A DNA stretch of 64,000 nt, taken from Mycobacterium parmense (GTDB taxonomy: Bacteria; Actinomycetota; Actinomycetes; Mycobacteriales; Mycobacteriaceae). Location: contig NZ_AP022614.1 of NCBI RefSeq assembly GCF_010730575.1, positions 2,046,001 to 2,110,000 of the forward strand, read 5' to 3'. This document shows positions 38,331 to 50,162 of the stretch, piece after piece; position 1 is the stretch's first letter; the number at the start of each line of letters is the position of its first letter. The notes under the pieces are model-generated. The model did no database searches. It was not told the DNA's origin and was given only the letters and a program-made list of their open reading frames with translations. The position numbers and the translations under genes are program-made.

Positions 38331-39467
38331 CTATTGAGTGAGCTCCCCCGCCGCGCCATCGACCGGCCGCCGGGCGATCGCCTCGGCCTTGGCGACCGCC
38401 TGCGCGATCGCCGGGTCGGTCTCCGTGTTGAACCAGTCGGCGACCTCGTCGTCGTCGTCGGTGACGGCGTGCTTGGCGGCGTCGTCGACCGGGGACGGTT
38501 GGAAGCGGAACACCCCGTCCTCGCCGGGGGCGCCGAGCAGCTTGGTGAATCCCTGCAGCGCCGAGCTGAAGTCGCTGGGCACCACCCACACCTTGTTGGC
38601 GTCGCCGCGCGCCATCTGCGGCAGCGTCTGCAGGTACTGGTAGGCCAGCATCTCGGGGGTGGGCCTGCCGGCCTTGATCGCGGCGAAGGTCTTCTCGATG
38701 GCCTTGGCCTGCCCCTGCGCGTGCAGGTAGGCCGCGGCGCGCTCGCCCTGGGCGCGCAGCATCTGGGACTGCCGGTCGGCTTCGGCGGCGAGGATGGCCG
38801 CCTGCTTGGCGCCTTCGGCCGCCAGGATCTGCGCCTGCTTCTGGCCCTCGGCCTCTTTGATCGCCGACTCCCGCATCCCCTCGGCGGTCAGGATCATGGC
38901 CCGCTTCTCGCGGTCCGCCTTCATCTGCTTTTCCATGGAGGCCTGGATCGACGGCGGCGGGTCGATGCTGCGCAGCTCGACCCGCGCGACCCGCAGGCCC
39001 CAGCGGCCCGTCGCCTCGTCGAGCACGCCCCGCAGCTGGCCGTTGATCTTGTCGCGTGAGGTCAGGGTCTGCTCCAGCGTCATGCCGCCGACGACGTTGC
39101 GCAGGGTGGTCGTGGTGAGCTGCTCGACGCCGACGATGTAGTTGCTGATCTCGTACACGGCCGCCTGCGGGCTGGTGACCTGGAAGTAGACCACCGTGTC
39201 GATGTTGAGGGTCAGGTTGTCCTCGGTGATCACCGGCTGCGGCGGGAAGGACACCACCCGCTCGCGCAGGTCCACCCGGGCGCGGACCCGGTCGATGAAC
39301 GGCACCAGCAGGGTCAGCTGCCCGCTGACCGTGCGGCTGTAACGCCCCAGCCGCTCGATGACCGCCGCCTCCGCCTGGGGGATCAGCGCGACCGACTTTG
39401 CCACCAACACGATCGCGAATCCCACGAGGACAGCGAGCAACACCAGTCCTGCAACCGCACCTTGCAC
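38331..39467 (-). CDS. SPFH/Band 7 (stomatin-like) membrane protein, Rv1488-like
   Basis: About 378 residues. One N-terminal helix (AGLVLLAVLVGFAIVLVAK), the SPFH domain (ALIPQAEAAVIERLGRYSRT through ELRSIDPPPSIQ), then a long Ala/Gln/Glu-rich coiled coil (about 190-270) and an acidic tail. It matches M. tuberculosis Rv1488 nearly throughout. Such proteins oligomerise into membrane microdomain scaffolds. GTG 39467 reproduces the ortholog start and has AAGGA upstream. It pairs with the NfeD gene 38 bp upstream, the usual bacterial SPFH/NfeD operon. Confidence 0.93.
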   Translation of the reverse strand: MQGAVAGLVLLAVLVGFAIVLVAKSVALIPQAEAAVIERLGRYSRTVSGQLTLLVPFIDRVRARVDLRERVVSFPPQPVITEDNLTLNIDTVVYFQVTSPQAAVYEISNYIVGVEQLTTTTLRNVVGGMTLEQTLTSRDKINGQLRGVLDEATGRWGLRVARVELRSIDPPPSIQASMEKQMKADREKRAMILTAEGMRESAIKEAEGQKQAQILAAEGAKQAAILAAEADRQSQMLRAQGERAAAYLHAQGQAKAIEKTFAAIKAGRPTPEMLAYQYLQTLPQMARGDANKVWVVPSDFSSALQGFTKLLGAPGEDGVFRFQPSPVDDAAKHAVTDDDDEVADWFNTETDPAIAQAVAKAEAIARRPVDGAAGELTQ

Positions 39468-39505
39468 AGGAGTTCCTTTCTCTCGCAGGGCTTCTCGCGA
39501 TCCTC

Positions 39506-39943
39506 TTACAGACCGCTCCTGAAGACCACCGCCGTGGCGCCGTCGATGCCCATGACGGTTACGCACTCCCCCGGTTCGTACACGTCGGCCGCGTTGAGCG
39601 GCCGCGCCGTCCATACCTGCCCGTCCAGCTTGACCTGGCCCTTGTCGCGGGTGACCCGGTCGAGCACCAGCGCGTCCTTGCCCCGCAGCGCCTCAATCCC
39701 CAGCGCAGGCGCGCCGGCGGGCGTCAGCCGCCGCCGCAGCGGCGGCCGCACCAGCGCGAGGAGCAGCACCGAGACGATCAGGAACACCCCGCCGTTGACC
39801 CACCCCGGCCAATCCGCCAGCCAGCTGGTTAGCGACGCGGCCAGCGCCCCGCCGCCCAGCATCACCAAAAACAGGTGGCCGGTCAGCGCCTCCGCACCGG
39901 CAAGCACCAGCGCGAATATGAGCCATAGCACCGCGGCGGGCAT
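39506..39943 (-). CDS. NfeD family membrane protein, Rv1487-like
   Basis: About 145 residues: three hydrophobic segments ([45 protein letters not shown]) then a C-terminal OB-fold domain (residues about 80-145, with [21 protein letters not shown]). It is the truncated NfeD type, without the ClpP-like protease. It partners the SPFH protein encoded downstream, probably stabilising its assemblies. ATG 39943 (MPAAVLWL) gives the ortholog length; ATG 39985 would be longer. Confidence 0.9.
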   Translation of the reverse strand: MPAAVLWLIFALVLAGAEALTGHLFLVMLGGGALAASLTSWLADWPGWVNGGVFLIVSVLLLALVRPPLRRRLTPAGAPALGIEALRGKDALVLDRVTRDKGQVKLDGQVWTARPLNAADVYEPGECVTVMGIDGATAVVFRSGL

Positions 39944-40000
39944 GCGGCCAGGATACGCGTCATCGGCCTTTGCCGGACAAAACAACTACACTGCGACATC

Positions 40001-40930
40001 GTGTGGTCTCCCAGTGTCTCCCTTTCCCTGTGGGCCAACGCCTGGCTCGCGGGCAAGGCCGCGCCCGACGACGTCTTGGACGCGTTATCGCTTTGGGCAC
40101 CAAAGCAATCGGTCACCGCGTACGATGCGGTCGCCGCGGGCCATACCGGCCTGCCGTGGCCCGACGTGCACGACGCCGGGACCGTCTCGCTGTTGCAGAC
40201 GCTGCGCGCCGCGGCGGGGCGACCGGCGCCGACGCCCGGCGGTCCGGGCCGGCTGCGAGGGACGATCAACGTGCTCATGCCGGTGCCCGGCGACGTCCGC
40301 GGGCTCACCCCGGGCACGCAATTCCAGCGTGACGCCCTGGCGGCCGGAGAGGCGGTGGTGGTCGCGAACCCCCACGAGCCCGACACCGCCATAGGGCTGG
40401 TTCCCGAATTCTCCTACGACGACGCCGACGACGAGGAAAGCTTTCCCGACCTGTGCGCGCTGTCGTGGACGGTGTACTCGCTGCCCGGGGCCCCGGTGCT
40501 CGATCACTACGAGTTGGGCGACGCCGAGTACACGCTGCGGTCGGCGGTGCGTTCGGCCGCCGACGCGCTGGGCGCGATCGGGCTGGGATCGGCCGCCGCC
40601 GACGTCGACGACCCGCGGGGGCTCGTCGAGCAGCTGCTGGAATCCGCACGGCAGCACAAAGTTCCGGATCACGCGCCGTCGCGCGCGTTGCGGGTGCTGG
40701 AGAACGCCGCCCACGTCGACGCGATCATCGCGGTCAGCGCCGGGCTCAGCCGGCCGTCCGACGCCGTCGACCGCTTCGCAGCACCGCTGCCCGCGCTGGA
40801 AGCCCTTGGGGCGCAGTCGTCCTCGGAGGCCAGGATCGCCGGCGACGCGCTGCGCCCTTTGACCGCAGTCGTCCGTTCGGCGAGGATGGCCGCCGTCAAC
40901 GCGATCCTGCACTCGGCCTGGGCAGATTAG
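40001..40930 (+). CDS. Conserved mycobacterial hypothetical, Rv1486c-like
   Basis: 309 residues beginning [20 protein letters not shown] (GTG 40001), with no signal peptide or membrane helix despite the hydrophobic start. It is rich in Ala and Asp, with an acidic [11 protein letters not shown] stretch mid-protein. I recognise it only as the conserved gene next to hemH in mycobacteria; no motif points to a reaction. Its 3' end overlaps the convergent hemH by 35 bp. Confidence 0.85.
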   Translation: MWSPSVSLSLWANAWLAGKAAPDDVLDALSLWAPKQSVTAYDAVAAGHTGLPWPDVHDAGTVSLLQTLRAAAGRPAPTPGGPGRLRGTINVLMPVPGDVRGLTPGTQFQRDALAAGEAVVVANPHEPDTAIGLVPEFSYDDADDEESFPDLCALSWTVYSLPGAPVLDHYELGDAEYTLRSAVRSAADALGAIGLGSAAADVDDPRGLVEQLLESARQHKVPDHAPSRALRVLENAAHVDAIIAVSAGLSRPSDAVDRFAAPLPALEALGAQSSSEARIAGDALRPLTAVVRSARMAAVNAILHSAWAD

Positions 40931-41933
40931 GCTCGGCGGCCGCGCAGTGCGGCGGAAGGCACGCCTCGCCGTTGACGCCGGCCAGGCAGCCGGGCACCGG
41001 ATCCGGGCCGCTCACCCGCAGGGGCGCCCGGCCGCGGCGCAATTCGTCGACCAAATCCGCGGCCAGCCTTGCGAACCGGCGGTCGGCATTGAATGTCGAC
41101 GCCCTCGCGAACGCGATACCGGCCGCCTCGGCCTGTCCGCGCAATTCGTTGTCGAGGTCCCACACCACCTCGATGTGGTCGGCGACGAACCCGACGGGGC
41201 AGACGATCACGGCCTTGACCCCGGACTCGTCCAGGGCGGTGAGATGGTCGGCGACGTCGGGCTCCAGCCAAGGCACCTGCGGCGGACCGGACCGCGACTG
41301 CCACACCAAGTCGTACTCGGTGTACCCCGCGGCGGCCGCGACAAGCCTTGCGGCGTAGGCGACCTGGCGACTGTAGAGCCTGGGGCCCAGGCTATCGTCG
41401 GCGGCCACCGGGACCGAGTGCGCCGTGAACACCAGGCGGGCGCCGGCGGGCACGGACCTGGCGGCGGCCGCGATGTTGTCGGCGAACATCTCGACGAATA
41501 GCGGATGGTCGAAATATCGCCGCAGCTTGACCAATTCGGGTGCCTGCGGCCCGGCCGCCGCACGAGCGCGCGCGAGGTCCTCGGCGTACTGGGTGCAACC
41601 GGAGTAGCCGCTCCACGCCGAGGTGGTGAACACCGCCGCGCGACGAACACCGTCGTCCCGCATGGCTATGACGGCGTCTTCGACATACGGATGCCAGTTG
41701 CGGTTGCCGAAGTAGACCGGCAGCTCCAATTCCGAGTTCAGCTCGGCGATCAGCGCACGATTGATCCCGTTGATCGGCGACACCCCACCGAAATGCAGGT
41801 AGTGCCCGGCCACGTCGTCGAGACGTTCGGGCGGCACCTTGCGGCCCCGGGTGACGTTCTCCAAGAACGGCCGCACCTGCTCGGGCCCTTCCGGCCCGCC
41901 GAAGGACAGCAGCAGGACGGCATCGAATTCCAT
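40896..41933 (-). CDS. hemH: Coproporphyrin/protoporphyrin ferrochelatase
   Basis: A 345-residue ferrochelatase inserting Fe2+ into the porphyrin in the last steps of haem synthesis. [15 protein letters not shown] is the N-terminal signature, [15 protein letters not shown] a conserved substrate block, FTAHSVP contains the metal-ligand histidine, and [17 protein letters not shown] the second signature. Actinobacterial enzymes of this type act on coproporphyrin III. It lies 6 bp after inhA in the fabG1-inhA-hemH operon, the arrangement conserved in mycobacteria. Confidence 0.96.
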   Translation of the reverse strand: MEFDAVLLLSFGGPEGPEQVRPFLENVTRGRKVPPERLDDVAGHYLHFGGVSPINGINRALIAELNSELELPVYFGNRNWHPYVEDAVIAMRDDGVRRAAVFTTSAWSGYSGCTQYAEDLARARAAAGPQAPELVKLRRYFDHPLFVEMFADNIAAAARSVPAGARLVFTAHSVPVAADDSLGPRLYSRQVAYAARLVAAAAGYTEYDLVWQSRSGPPQVPWLEPDVADHLTALDESGVKAVIVCPVGFVADHIEVVWDLDNELRGQAEAAGIAFARASTFNADRRFARLAADLVDELRRGRAPLRVSGPDPVPGCLAGVNGEACLPPHCAAAEPNLPRPSAGSR

Positions 41934-41939
41934 GGCGGC

Positions 41940-43649
<1,710 letters not shown>

Positions 43650-44231
43650 TCACGTGCTCGCTGCATGCCCCCGAAGTACGAGGTCGACGGCCGCGGCGAT
43701 GACGTCGTCGCCGGGCACCGTGCCGAACATCAGCGACGGGCAGGCCACCACCCCGGAGAGCATCCAGACCGCCGCGTCCAGCTCGGGGCCGTCGAAGAGT
43801 TCGGCGAGAATGTTGCGGATCGGTCGCTGCCCCTCGGAGTTGATCTCATTGCGGATTTGGCTCATCGTGTCGACCGTCGCCCACTGCGCCATCGCGGACA
43901 GCACCCGGTCGAGCCGCAGGTCGACGACTCCCTGCCGGAATGCGGTCAGCTCCCCGATCAGGTCGGCGCGGACGTCACCGGTGGGTTCCGGGTGCTTGAA
44001 GTCGCGAACCGACGCCAGCGCCATGGCGGCGAGGTCGGACCGCGACGGCCAGTGCTTGTACAGGGTGGTCTTCGAATAGCCGGCGCGCTCGGCCACGCGA
44101 GCGTGGGTGAGCGCCTCGGAGCCTTCCTCGACGAGCACGTCGAAGGCGGTACGCGCGACATCCGCCCGGGTTCGGACGATCCGGGCATCCTCGCCCTGCT
44201 CGTCCGGCTGGCCGGGGTGACCAAATGTCAT
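43650..44231 (-). CDS. TetR-family repressor, probably of the neighbouring qcrB paralog
   Basis: A 193-residue regulator. The helix-turn-helix is THARVAERAGYSKTTLYKHW (about 43-62); the rest is the helical ligand-binding domain, with ELFDGPELDAAVWMLSGVVA near the C-terminus. It diverges from the cytochrome b gene at 44485, and a palindrome at 44329-44355 lies between them, which is the classic layout of a TetR protein controlling its divergent neighbour. Inducer unknown. It is not part of the fabG1-inhA operon of M. tuberculosis. Confidence 0.88.
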   Translation of the reverse strand: MTFGHPGQPDEQGEDARIVRTRADVARTAFDVLVEEGSEALTHARVAERAGYSKTTLYKHWPSRSDLAAMALASVRDFKHPEPTGDVRADLIGELTAFRQGVVDLRLDRVLSAMAQWATVDTMSQIRNEINSEGQRPIRNILAELFDGPELDAAVWMLSGVVACPSLMFGTVPGDDVIAAAVDLVLRGHAAST

Positions 44232-44328
44232 CGATCGCGCCCTTCTCCCGCCTAAGCGGTGCGGATGTGTCGCGGGTGATGCTCAAAATTACCCGATGGA
44301 CGAAGCGATCAGAAATGTTCGGCAGAAT

Positions 44329-44355
44329 CACTAATGTACTAGTAGTTCATTAGTG
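44329..44355. promoter_or_regulatory. Palindromic operator between tetR and qcrB paralog
   Basis: CACTAATG and CATTAGTG form a perfect 8-bp inverted repeat separated by 11 bp (centre TACTAGTAGTT, itself partly symmetrical). The site is markedly AT-rich for this genome and stands 98 bp from the tetR start and about 130 bp from the qcrB-paralog start. It probably binds the divergent TetR protein and overlaps promoters for one or both genes. Confidence 0.75.
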
Positions 44356-44484
44356 TACTGTCTGTTCTATCCCGTCCGGCCCGCGGTCTCGCGCCCGCTC
44401 CTCGCCGCGACGGTCCCACGCGCGCTGGTCGTCCCCCGGGCCGACCGGCGGTCCCGGCTCGACCCACACCGGAGGGGAAAACAG

Positions 44485-46146
44485 ATGAGTTCGCGAATCG
44501 ACATGGGCTCGGTCCTCGCGCACCAGGCCGCGGCGACGGACACCCGCTATCACCCGGCGGCGGCGGTTCGCCGCCAACTGAACAAGGTCTTCCCGACGCA
44601 CTGGTCCTTCCTGCTCGGCGAGATCGCGATGTACAGCTTCATCGTGCTGCTGATCACCGGCGTGTACCTGACGTTGTTCTTCGACCCGTCGATGACAGAG
44701 GTCACCTACAACGGCGTCTATCAGCCGCTGCGGGGCGTCGAGATGTCCAAGGCGTACGCGTCGGCGCTCGACATCTCGTTCGAGGTGCGGGGCGGGTTGT
44801 TCGTGCGGCAGGTCCACCACTGGGCCGCCCTGCTGTTCGCGGCCGCGATCATGGTGCACATGGCCCGGGTCTTCTTCACCGGAGCCTTTCGCCGGCCGCG
44901 CGAGGCCAACTGGGTGATCGGGTCGCTGCTGCTGATCCTGGCCATGTTCGAGGGCTTCTTCGGCTACTCGCTGCCAGACGACCTGCTCTCGGGCACCGGC
45001 CTGCGGGCGGCGTTCTCCTCGATCACGCTGGGAATCCCGGTGATCGGCACCTGGCTGCACTGGGCGTTGTTCGGTGGCGACTTCCCCGGTGACGTCATCA
45101 TCCCGCGCCTGTACGCCATCCACATCCTGCTCTTCCCGGGCATCATGCTCGCGCTGATCGGGCTGCACCTGGCGATGGTGTGGTTCCAGAAGCACACCCA
45201 GTTCCCCGGGCCCGGACGGACCGAGCACAACGTCGTCGGCGTGCGGGTGATGCCGGTGTTCGCCGTGAAGTCGGGCGGCTTCTTCGCGGCGGTGGTGGGA
45301 TTGCTGGGCCTGATGGGCGGGCTGCTGCAGATCAACCCGATCTGGAACCTGGGCCCCTACAAGCCATCCCAGGTCTCGGCGGGCTCGCAGCCGGACTTCT
45401 ACCTGATGTGGACCGACGGGCTGGTCCGGCTGTGGCCGGCGTGGGAGTTCTACTTCTGGCACCACACGATTCCCGCCGCGGTGGCCGTCGCGGTCCTGAT
45501 GGGCGTCATCCTCGGCGCGCTGGTCGTGTACCCGTTCCTGGAGCGGCGGTTCACCGGCGACCGCGCCCACCACAACCTGCTGCAGCGTCCCCGCGACGCA
45601 CCGGTGCGCACCGGGATCGGGACGATGGCGATCGCCTTCTACATCGTGCTCACGTTCTCGTCGTTCAACGACATCATCGCTTACCAGTTCGACATCTCCC
45701 TGAACGCGATGACGTGGATCGGGCGCATCGGGATGGTGGTGCTGCCACCGATCGTCTACTTCGTCACCTATCGCTGGTGTGTCAGCCTGCAGCGCAGCGA
45801 CCGCGCGGTGCTCGAGCACGGCGTCGAAACCGGGATCATCAGGCGCTTGCCGCACGGGGCGTACATCGAAGTGCACCAACCGCTGGGCCCCGTCGACGAA
45901 GGCGGCCACCCGATCCCGCTGCAGTACCAGGGCGCCCCGATCCCCAAGCGGCTGAACAAACTCGGCATGGGCGGTCGGCCGGGCTCGGGCAGCTTCCTGT
46001 TCGCCGACCCGCCGGCCGAAGCGGGCGCGCTACTGCGGGCGACGCACGCCGGCGAACAGCGCGCCCTGACCGCACTGCGCGAACGCCAGAACGGCAACGC
46101 CACCAACGGGAACGGCCGGGCGTCACGGGAGGCCGACGAGGGCTAG
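44485..46146 (+). CDS. qcrB: Cytochrome b of the bc1 complex, solitary QcrB paralog
   Basis: A 553-residue integral membrane protein closely resembling mycobacterial QcrB (549 residues) over its whole length. The four haem-ligand histidine regions are intact ([39 protein letters not shown]), with the quinol-site segment [11 protein letters not shown] and the actinobacterial C-terminal extension ([15 protein letters not shown]). It is expected to oxidise menaquinol within the bc1-aa3 supercomplex. ATG 44485 has GGAGGGG upstream. Oddly, no qcrA, qcrC or ctaE is adjacent, while the normal qcrCAB operon lies elsewhere in mycobacteria; this copy sits behind a TetR operator. Its stop overlaps the convergent Rv1481-like gene by 4 bp. 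Confidence 0.92.
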   Translation: MSSRIDMGSVLAHQAAATDTRYHPAAAVRRQLNKVFPTHWSFLLGEIAMYSFIVLLITGVYLTLFFDPSMTEVTYNGVYQPLRGVEMSKAYASALDISFEVRGGLFVRQVHHWAALLFAAAIMVHMARVFFTGAFRRPREANWVIGSLLLILAMFEGFFGYSLPDDLLSGTGLRAAFSSITLGIPVIGTWLHWALFGGDFPGDVIIPRLYAIHILLFPGIMLALIGLHLAMVWFQKHTQFPGPGRTEHNVVGVRVMPVFAVKSGGFFAAVVGLLGLMGGLLQINPIWNLGPYKPSQVSAGSQPDFYLMWTDGLVRLWPAWEFYFWHHTIPAAVAVAVLMGVILGALVVYPFLERRFTGDRAHHNLLQRPRDAPVRTGIGTMAIAFYIVLTFSSFNDIIAYQFDISLNAMTWIGRIGMVVLPPIVYFVTYRWCVSLQRSDRAVLEHGVETGIIRRLPHGAYIEVHQPLGPVDEGGHPIPLQYQGAPIPKRLNKLGMGGRPGSGSFLFADPPAEAGALLRATHAGEQRALTALRERQNGNATNGNGRASREADEG

Positions 46147-47150
46147 GACGGCAGGCGGCGGTTGATCAGCAGCGCGGCCAGCGCCGCCAGCGCCAGCACG
46201 ACGGCGCCGAGCCGCAGCCAGCCCACGCTGGCATCACCCCTGATGGTCTCGTACCCGATCTGCTGCTGCAGCGTGGCGTAGACGCCCTTGAGCTCCGAGA
46301 GGCTCGAGGCGCTGTAGGCGTTGCCGCCGGAGAGCTGCGCGACCTTCCTGAGCGTCTCGTCGTCGACGGGCACCGGCTGGCGCTGGTCGTTGATCTCGAC
46401 GAACCCGTACGGCGTGCCGAAGGAGATGGTGGAGATCGGCACCCCTTGGTCCTTGGCGGTGCGCGCGGCGGTGAAGGCGCCCTTGGGATTGTCGGGGTTG
46501 GTCGGCATGGTCTCCTTGCCGTCGGAGAACAGCACGATGCGCGCCGGCGGAGGGGCGTCGCCGCCGCCGATCACCGCGCCGACGGTGGCGATCGCCTGCA
46601 GGGCGGTGAAGATCCCCTCGCCCGTGGCGGTGCGATCGGCGAACTGCAGCTTGTCCAGCGCGGCCTTGGTGGAATCCCGGTTGGTGGTCGGCGACACCAG
46701 CACCGTCGCGGTGCCACCGAAGGCGATCAGCCCCAGGTTGATGCCCGGGGTCAGCTCGTCGGCGAACTGCTTGGCGGCCGCCTGCGCGGCGGCCATCCGG
46801 TTGGGCGCGACGTCGGTGGCCCGCATCGACTGCGACACGTCGATCACCAGCATCACCACCGCGCGGTTGCGGGGAATCCGAACGTCGTTGGTGGGACCGG
46901 CCATCGCGACGGTGAACAGCACCAGCGACAACACCAGCAGGATCGCCGGTACGTGGCGCCACCGCGAAGGCCGCTTGGGCGCAACGCTTTCCAGCAACTC
47001 CATGTTCGCGAACCGCAGGATCCGCCGCTGGCGCGACAGCTGCATCACCACATACAGCACGGCCAGCGCGACGACGACCAGGAAGAAAAGGAAGAACCAG
47101 GCATGCGCGAACCCGGTCAAGGACATCGCGCCGAGGAACGGCAGCGTCAC
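46143..47150 (-). CDS. BatA-like VWA-domain membrane protein, Rv1481-like
   Basis: 335 residues: an N-terminal helix ([20 protein letters not shown]), a second at about 58-82, a von Willebrand factor A domain (about 95-290) with the MIDAS motif [10 protein letters not shown], and a C-terminal helix. In MoxR/DUF58/VWA systems the ATPase, the DUF58 protein and the VWA protein act together as a chaperone module, often for envelope or metal-protein maturation. It overlaps the DUF58 gene by 4 bp and ends the moxR1 operon. Confidence 0.92.
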   Translation of the reverse strand: MTLPFLGAMSLTGFAHAWFFLFFLVVVALAVLYVVMQLSRQRRILRFANMELLESVAPKRPSRWRHVPAILLVLSLVLFTVAMAGPTNDVRIPRNRAVVMLVIDVSQSMRATDVAPNRMAAAQAAAKQFADELTPGINLGLIAFGGTATVLVSPTTNRDSTKAALDKLQFADRTATGEGIFTALQAIATVGAVIGGGDAPPPARIVLFSDGKETMPTNPDNPKGAFTAARTAKDQGVPISTISFGTPYGFVEINDQRQPVPVDDETLRKVAQLSGGNAYSASSLSELKGVYATLQQQIGYETIRGDASVGWLRLGAVVLALAALAALLINRRLPS

Positions 47151-48112
47151 TGCCTACCCGCCAGCGCCCCGCGCCGGCGGGACTCGACGAAGCGGACGAT
47201 GTCGGCGATCCAGTCGCGGTCGGTGCGCAGCGTCAGCACCGGGGCCCCGCAGCTGCGGACGGTGCGGGCGACCTCGGCCCGGTGCGCGGCGGCGGCCTTC
47301 GCGAAATCGTCCCGCAGGTGCGCGTCGATGGTGAATTCGCGGGTCACGCCGGATTCGGCGTCCTGCAGCACGACGTCGCCGACATCCGGCAGCTCGACGT
47401 CGCGGGGATCGAGCACCTCGACGGCCAGGACCTCGTGGCGGGCCGCGACCGCGCGCAGCGGCCGCATCCAGTTGATCGGGCCGAGGAAGTCGCTGATGAT
47501 CACCGCCATCCCGCGCCGGCGCTCCGGCCGGCGCAGCGCGTCGATCGCCATCGCCAGATCCCCGCGCACCCCGACCGGGGCGCGCGGGGTGGTGGCGATG
47601 GTGCGCAGCAGCGTCTGCTCGTGCTGGCGCCCGGAGCGGGCGGGCACCCGGGTGATGGTGGCGCCGTTGGCGACGATCGCGCCGAACCGGTTGCCGCCGC
47701 CGCTGTTGAGGAAGGTCATCGCGGCCGAGGCCGCCACCGCCAGGTCGCGCTTCTCGCAGCCCACCGTGCCGAAGTCCAGGCTGGCCGACATGTCGACCAC
47801 CAACCAGGTCTCCAGCTCACGGTCGGCGATCATCTGCCGCACGTGCGGGTGGGTGGTCCGCGCGGTGACGGCCCAGTCCATCCGCCGGACGTCGTCGCCG
47901 GGCTGGTACTCCCGCGACTCCCCCGGCTCGGATCCGGGGCCCGGGATCAGCCCCAGGTGGTCGCCGTGCAGTACGCCGTCCAGCTTGCGACGGACGGTCA
48001 GCTCGAGTTTGCGCAGCGCCGCCGACAGCTTCGGGTCGACGATCTGCCCGCGCTGCATCGATGGCGGGTGGCCAGCAGCCGACGGTTCCCCGCTGGGGTT
48101 CGGCTCGGTCAC
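47147..48112 (-). CDS. DUF58 domain protein, Rv1480-like
   Basis: About 321 residues. The DUF58 signature [18 protein letters not shown] is present, preceded by [16 protein letters not shown], and a VWA-like half contains [11 protein letters not shown] (MIDAS-type DxSxS). It matches M. tuberculosis Rv1480 nearly residue for residue. GTG 48112 overlaps the moxR1 stop as GTGA and reproduces the ortholog start; longer frames are within moxR1. It is the middle component of the MoxR-DUF58-VWA module. Confidence 0.93.
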   Translation of the reverse strand: MTEPNPSGEPSAAGHPPSMQRGQIVDPKLSAALRKLELTVRRKLDGVLHGDHLGLIPGPGSEPGESREYQPGDDVRRMDWAVTARTTHPHVRQMIADRELETWLVVDMSASLDFGTVGCEKRDLAVAASAAMTFLNSGGGNRFGAIVANGATITRVPARSGRQHEQTLLRTIATTPRAPVGVRGDLAMAIDALRRPERRRGMAVIISDFLGPINWMRPLRAVAARHEVLAVEVLDPRDVELPDVGDVVLQDAESGVTREFTIDAHLRDDFAKAAAAHRAEVARTVRSCGAPVLTLRTDRDWIADIVRFVESRRRGALAGRQ

Positions 48113-49257
48113 CGACCGCTGGCCGCGCCGGCGGCCTGCATCACCGGCGGTACCGAATGACCTTGCTGCGGAACGGCGTTCACCTGAGGCAGGGCAACCG
48201 TCTGCAGGACCCGGTTGATGACGATCTCCGGCGAGATCTCGTCGGCGAGCGCGTCGTAGGTGAGCACCAGGCGGTGGCGCAGCACGTCGGGGATGACCTC
48301 CACGACGTCCTGCGGGATCACGTAGTCGCGGCCGCGCACCAACGCCAGCGAACGCGCGCCGGCGATGATGCCCAGCGAGGCGCGCGGGGACGCGCCGAAC
48401 GAGATCCACGTCTTGACGTCGTTCATGCCCAGCTGCTCGGGGTGCCGGGTGGCGGTCACGACACGCACCACGTAGTCGACGAGCGCGTGGTGGACGAAGA
48501 CGTTGGCGGCGATGTCCTGCAGGCGCAGCAGGTCGCCGGTGTTCAGGATCTGCTTGGGCGTCGGGGGCTTGACGCCCATCCGGTAGATGATCTCCCGCTC
48601 CTCCTCCGGCGACGGGTAGCCGACGTTGATCTTGAACAGGAAGCGGTCACGCTGGGCCTCGGGCAGCGGGTAGACGCCCTCGTGCTCGATCGGGTTCTGC
48701 GTCGCCATCACCAGGAACGGGTTGGGCAGGTCGAAAGTCTTGCCGCCGATCGACACGTGGCGCTCCTGCATCACCTCCAGCAGCGCGGACTGCACCTTGG
48801 CGGGGGCGCGGTTGATCTCGTCGGCGAGCAGGAAGTTCACCACCACCGGGCCGAGCTCGGTGTCGAACTCCTCCTTGCCCTGGCGGTAGATGCGGGTTCC
48901 GATGATGTCGGTGGGCACCAGGTCGGGGGTGAACTGGATGCGGGCGAACGTGCCGCCGACCACCTTCGCGAACGTCTCGACGGCCAGCGTCTTGGCCACG
49001 CCCGGGACACCCTCGAGCAGGACGTGGCCCCGGGAGAGCAGGCCGACCAGCATCCGCTCGACGAGCTGGTCCTGGCCGACGATGATGCGTTTGACCTCGA
49101 AGATGGCCCGCTCCAGGGTGTGAACCTCGGCGGCCAGGCCGTCACTGGCGACACCGGCGCCGCCTTGAGGCGCTTCGTGGGCCGACGGGGCGGAATGTTG
49201 CCCGCCCGGGCCCGAGTAACCGCTGGCGCCCGGGGGCGGCCCACCTGCTGCTGTCAT
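48109..49257 (-). CDS. moxR1: MoxR-family AAA+ ATPase
   Basis: About 382 residues. A Gly/Pro/Ser-rich N-terminus is followed by the AAA+ core: EGVPGVAKT (Walker A), LLADEINRAP (Walker B), ATQNPIEHEG (sensor 1 region) and the arginine-finger/sensor 2 helices. It drives the chaperone cycle with the DUF58 and VWA proteins encoded downstream. ATG 49257 is chosen over 49332 because it gives the MTAAGGPP start of the family. The ripA/ripB genes lie just upstream in the same orientation, as in M. tuberculosis. Confidence 0.94.
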   Translation of the reverse strand: MTAAGGPPPGASGYSGPGGQHSAPSAHEAPQGGAGVASDGLAAEVHTLERAIFEVKRIIVGQDQLVERMLVGLLSRGHVLLEGVPGVAKTLAVETFAKVVGGTFARIQFTPDLVPTDIIGTRIYRQGKEEFDTELGPVVVNFLLADEINRAPAKVQSALLEVMQERHVSIGGKTFDLPNPFLVMATQNPIEHEGVYPLPEAQRDRFLFKINVGYPSPEEEREIIYRMGVKPPTPKQILNTGDLLRLQDIAANVFVHHALVDYVVRVVTATRHPEQLGMNDVKTWISFGASPRASLGIIAGARSLALVRGRDYVIPQDVVEVIPDVLRHRLVLTYDALADEISPEIVINRVLQTVALPQVNAVPQQGHSVPPVMQAAGAASGR

Positions 49258-49405
49258 CAACCCTCCACAGCTCAAATACGACACGACTGCTGCACGACCG
49301 ATGTCGTGGGGCAGCGACGTGCCCGCGTCCAACTATTCCAGGCCCGCAGGATTCCGTCGACGCCGCGGGTCCCGCCCGGAATTCATCCGGGCGACCGCGC
49401 CGGTT

Positions 49406-50137
49406 TCAGTACTCGATGATTCTCGTCAGGAACGGTGTCATGCCCGGTCGACGGACCGGGCTGACGGTGACCTTGCCGGCGCTGCCGGACGCCTCCAGCA
49501 TCTGGCCGTTGCCCAGGTACATGGTGACGTGCTGGCCGCCACCCGGGCCGTAGAAGATGAGGTCGCCGCGCCGGGCCTGATCCTGGGGAATGTGCCGGCC
49601 GGCGTTGTACTGGTCGCCGGAGAACCGCGGCAGCAGCACGCCGACGCCCGCGAAGGCGTACCGCATCAGGCCCGAGCAGTCGAAGCCGGTGATGTTGGCG
49701 CCATCCTCGACGCCCTTGCTCGGGCCCTGCAGCGTGCCGCCGCCCCAGGAGTACGGGACGCCCATCTGCGACCCGGCCCGACGGATCACGTACTCGATGG
49801 CCTGCCGGCCGTTGGCCCGCGGGATCCGGCTGGCGCCGGTGTTCGTGGCGCTCGGGGCGTCATTGCCGCCCAGGTTGATCCCGAGGCCACCGAGGAACTG
49901 CTTGCCGAAATCCAGCGTGGTCTGGGTGGCCTGGGCGGTGGCCTGCAGGGAGGCGTTGGCGACCGCGAGCGGGTCGCCCGGGGCGCCGGCGCTGATGGTC
50001 GCCGGCAGCGTCGGGTCCCACTGTCCGGGGTCGGCCGAGGCGGGCGCGGGCCCCGAAACCGTGACGGACATCAACAGCCCGGCCACCACGGCGGTGATCC
50101 AGGCGAGGTTGATGAGGCGAAACCGGTTGCGGCGCAT
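49406..50137 (-). CDS. ripB: Peptidoglycan endopeptidase RipB (NlpC/P60)
   Basis: About 243 residues. A signal peptide (basic MRRNRFR, then LAWITAVVAGLLMSV, cleavage near ASADPGQW), then the NlpC/P60 domain with catalytic Cys in FDCSGL and His in GGQHVTMY. It cleaves the D-Glu-mDAP bond in peptidoglycan stem peptides. ATG 50137 gives an N-terminus like M. tuberculosis RipB; GTG 50158 would add seven residues. It is tandem with ripA, 25 bp apart, and duplicates its C-terminal domain without the coiled-coil control region. Confidence 0.94.
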   Translation of the reverse strand: MRRNRFRLINLAWITAVVAGLLMSVTVSGPAPASADPGQWDPTLPATISAGAPGDPLAVANASLQATAQATQTTLDFGKQFLGGLGINLGGNDAPSATNTGASRIPRANGRQAIEYVIRRAGSQMGVPYSWGGGTLQGPSKGVEDGANITGFDCSGLMRYAFAGVGVLLPRFSGDQYNAGRHIPQDQARRGDLIFYGPGGGQHVTMYLGNGQMLEASGSAGKVTVSPVRRPGMTPFLTRIIEY

Positions 50138-50162
50138 GGTTGTCCGTTCAATGCTCACAGAT

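Noticed and set aside
45180..48218. Very long plus-strand frame across qcrB, Rv1481-like and Rv1480-like genes
   Set aside because: It runs through three well-supported genes in other frames and its translation is low-complexity Arg/Pro/Ala.
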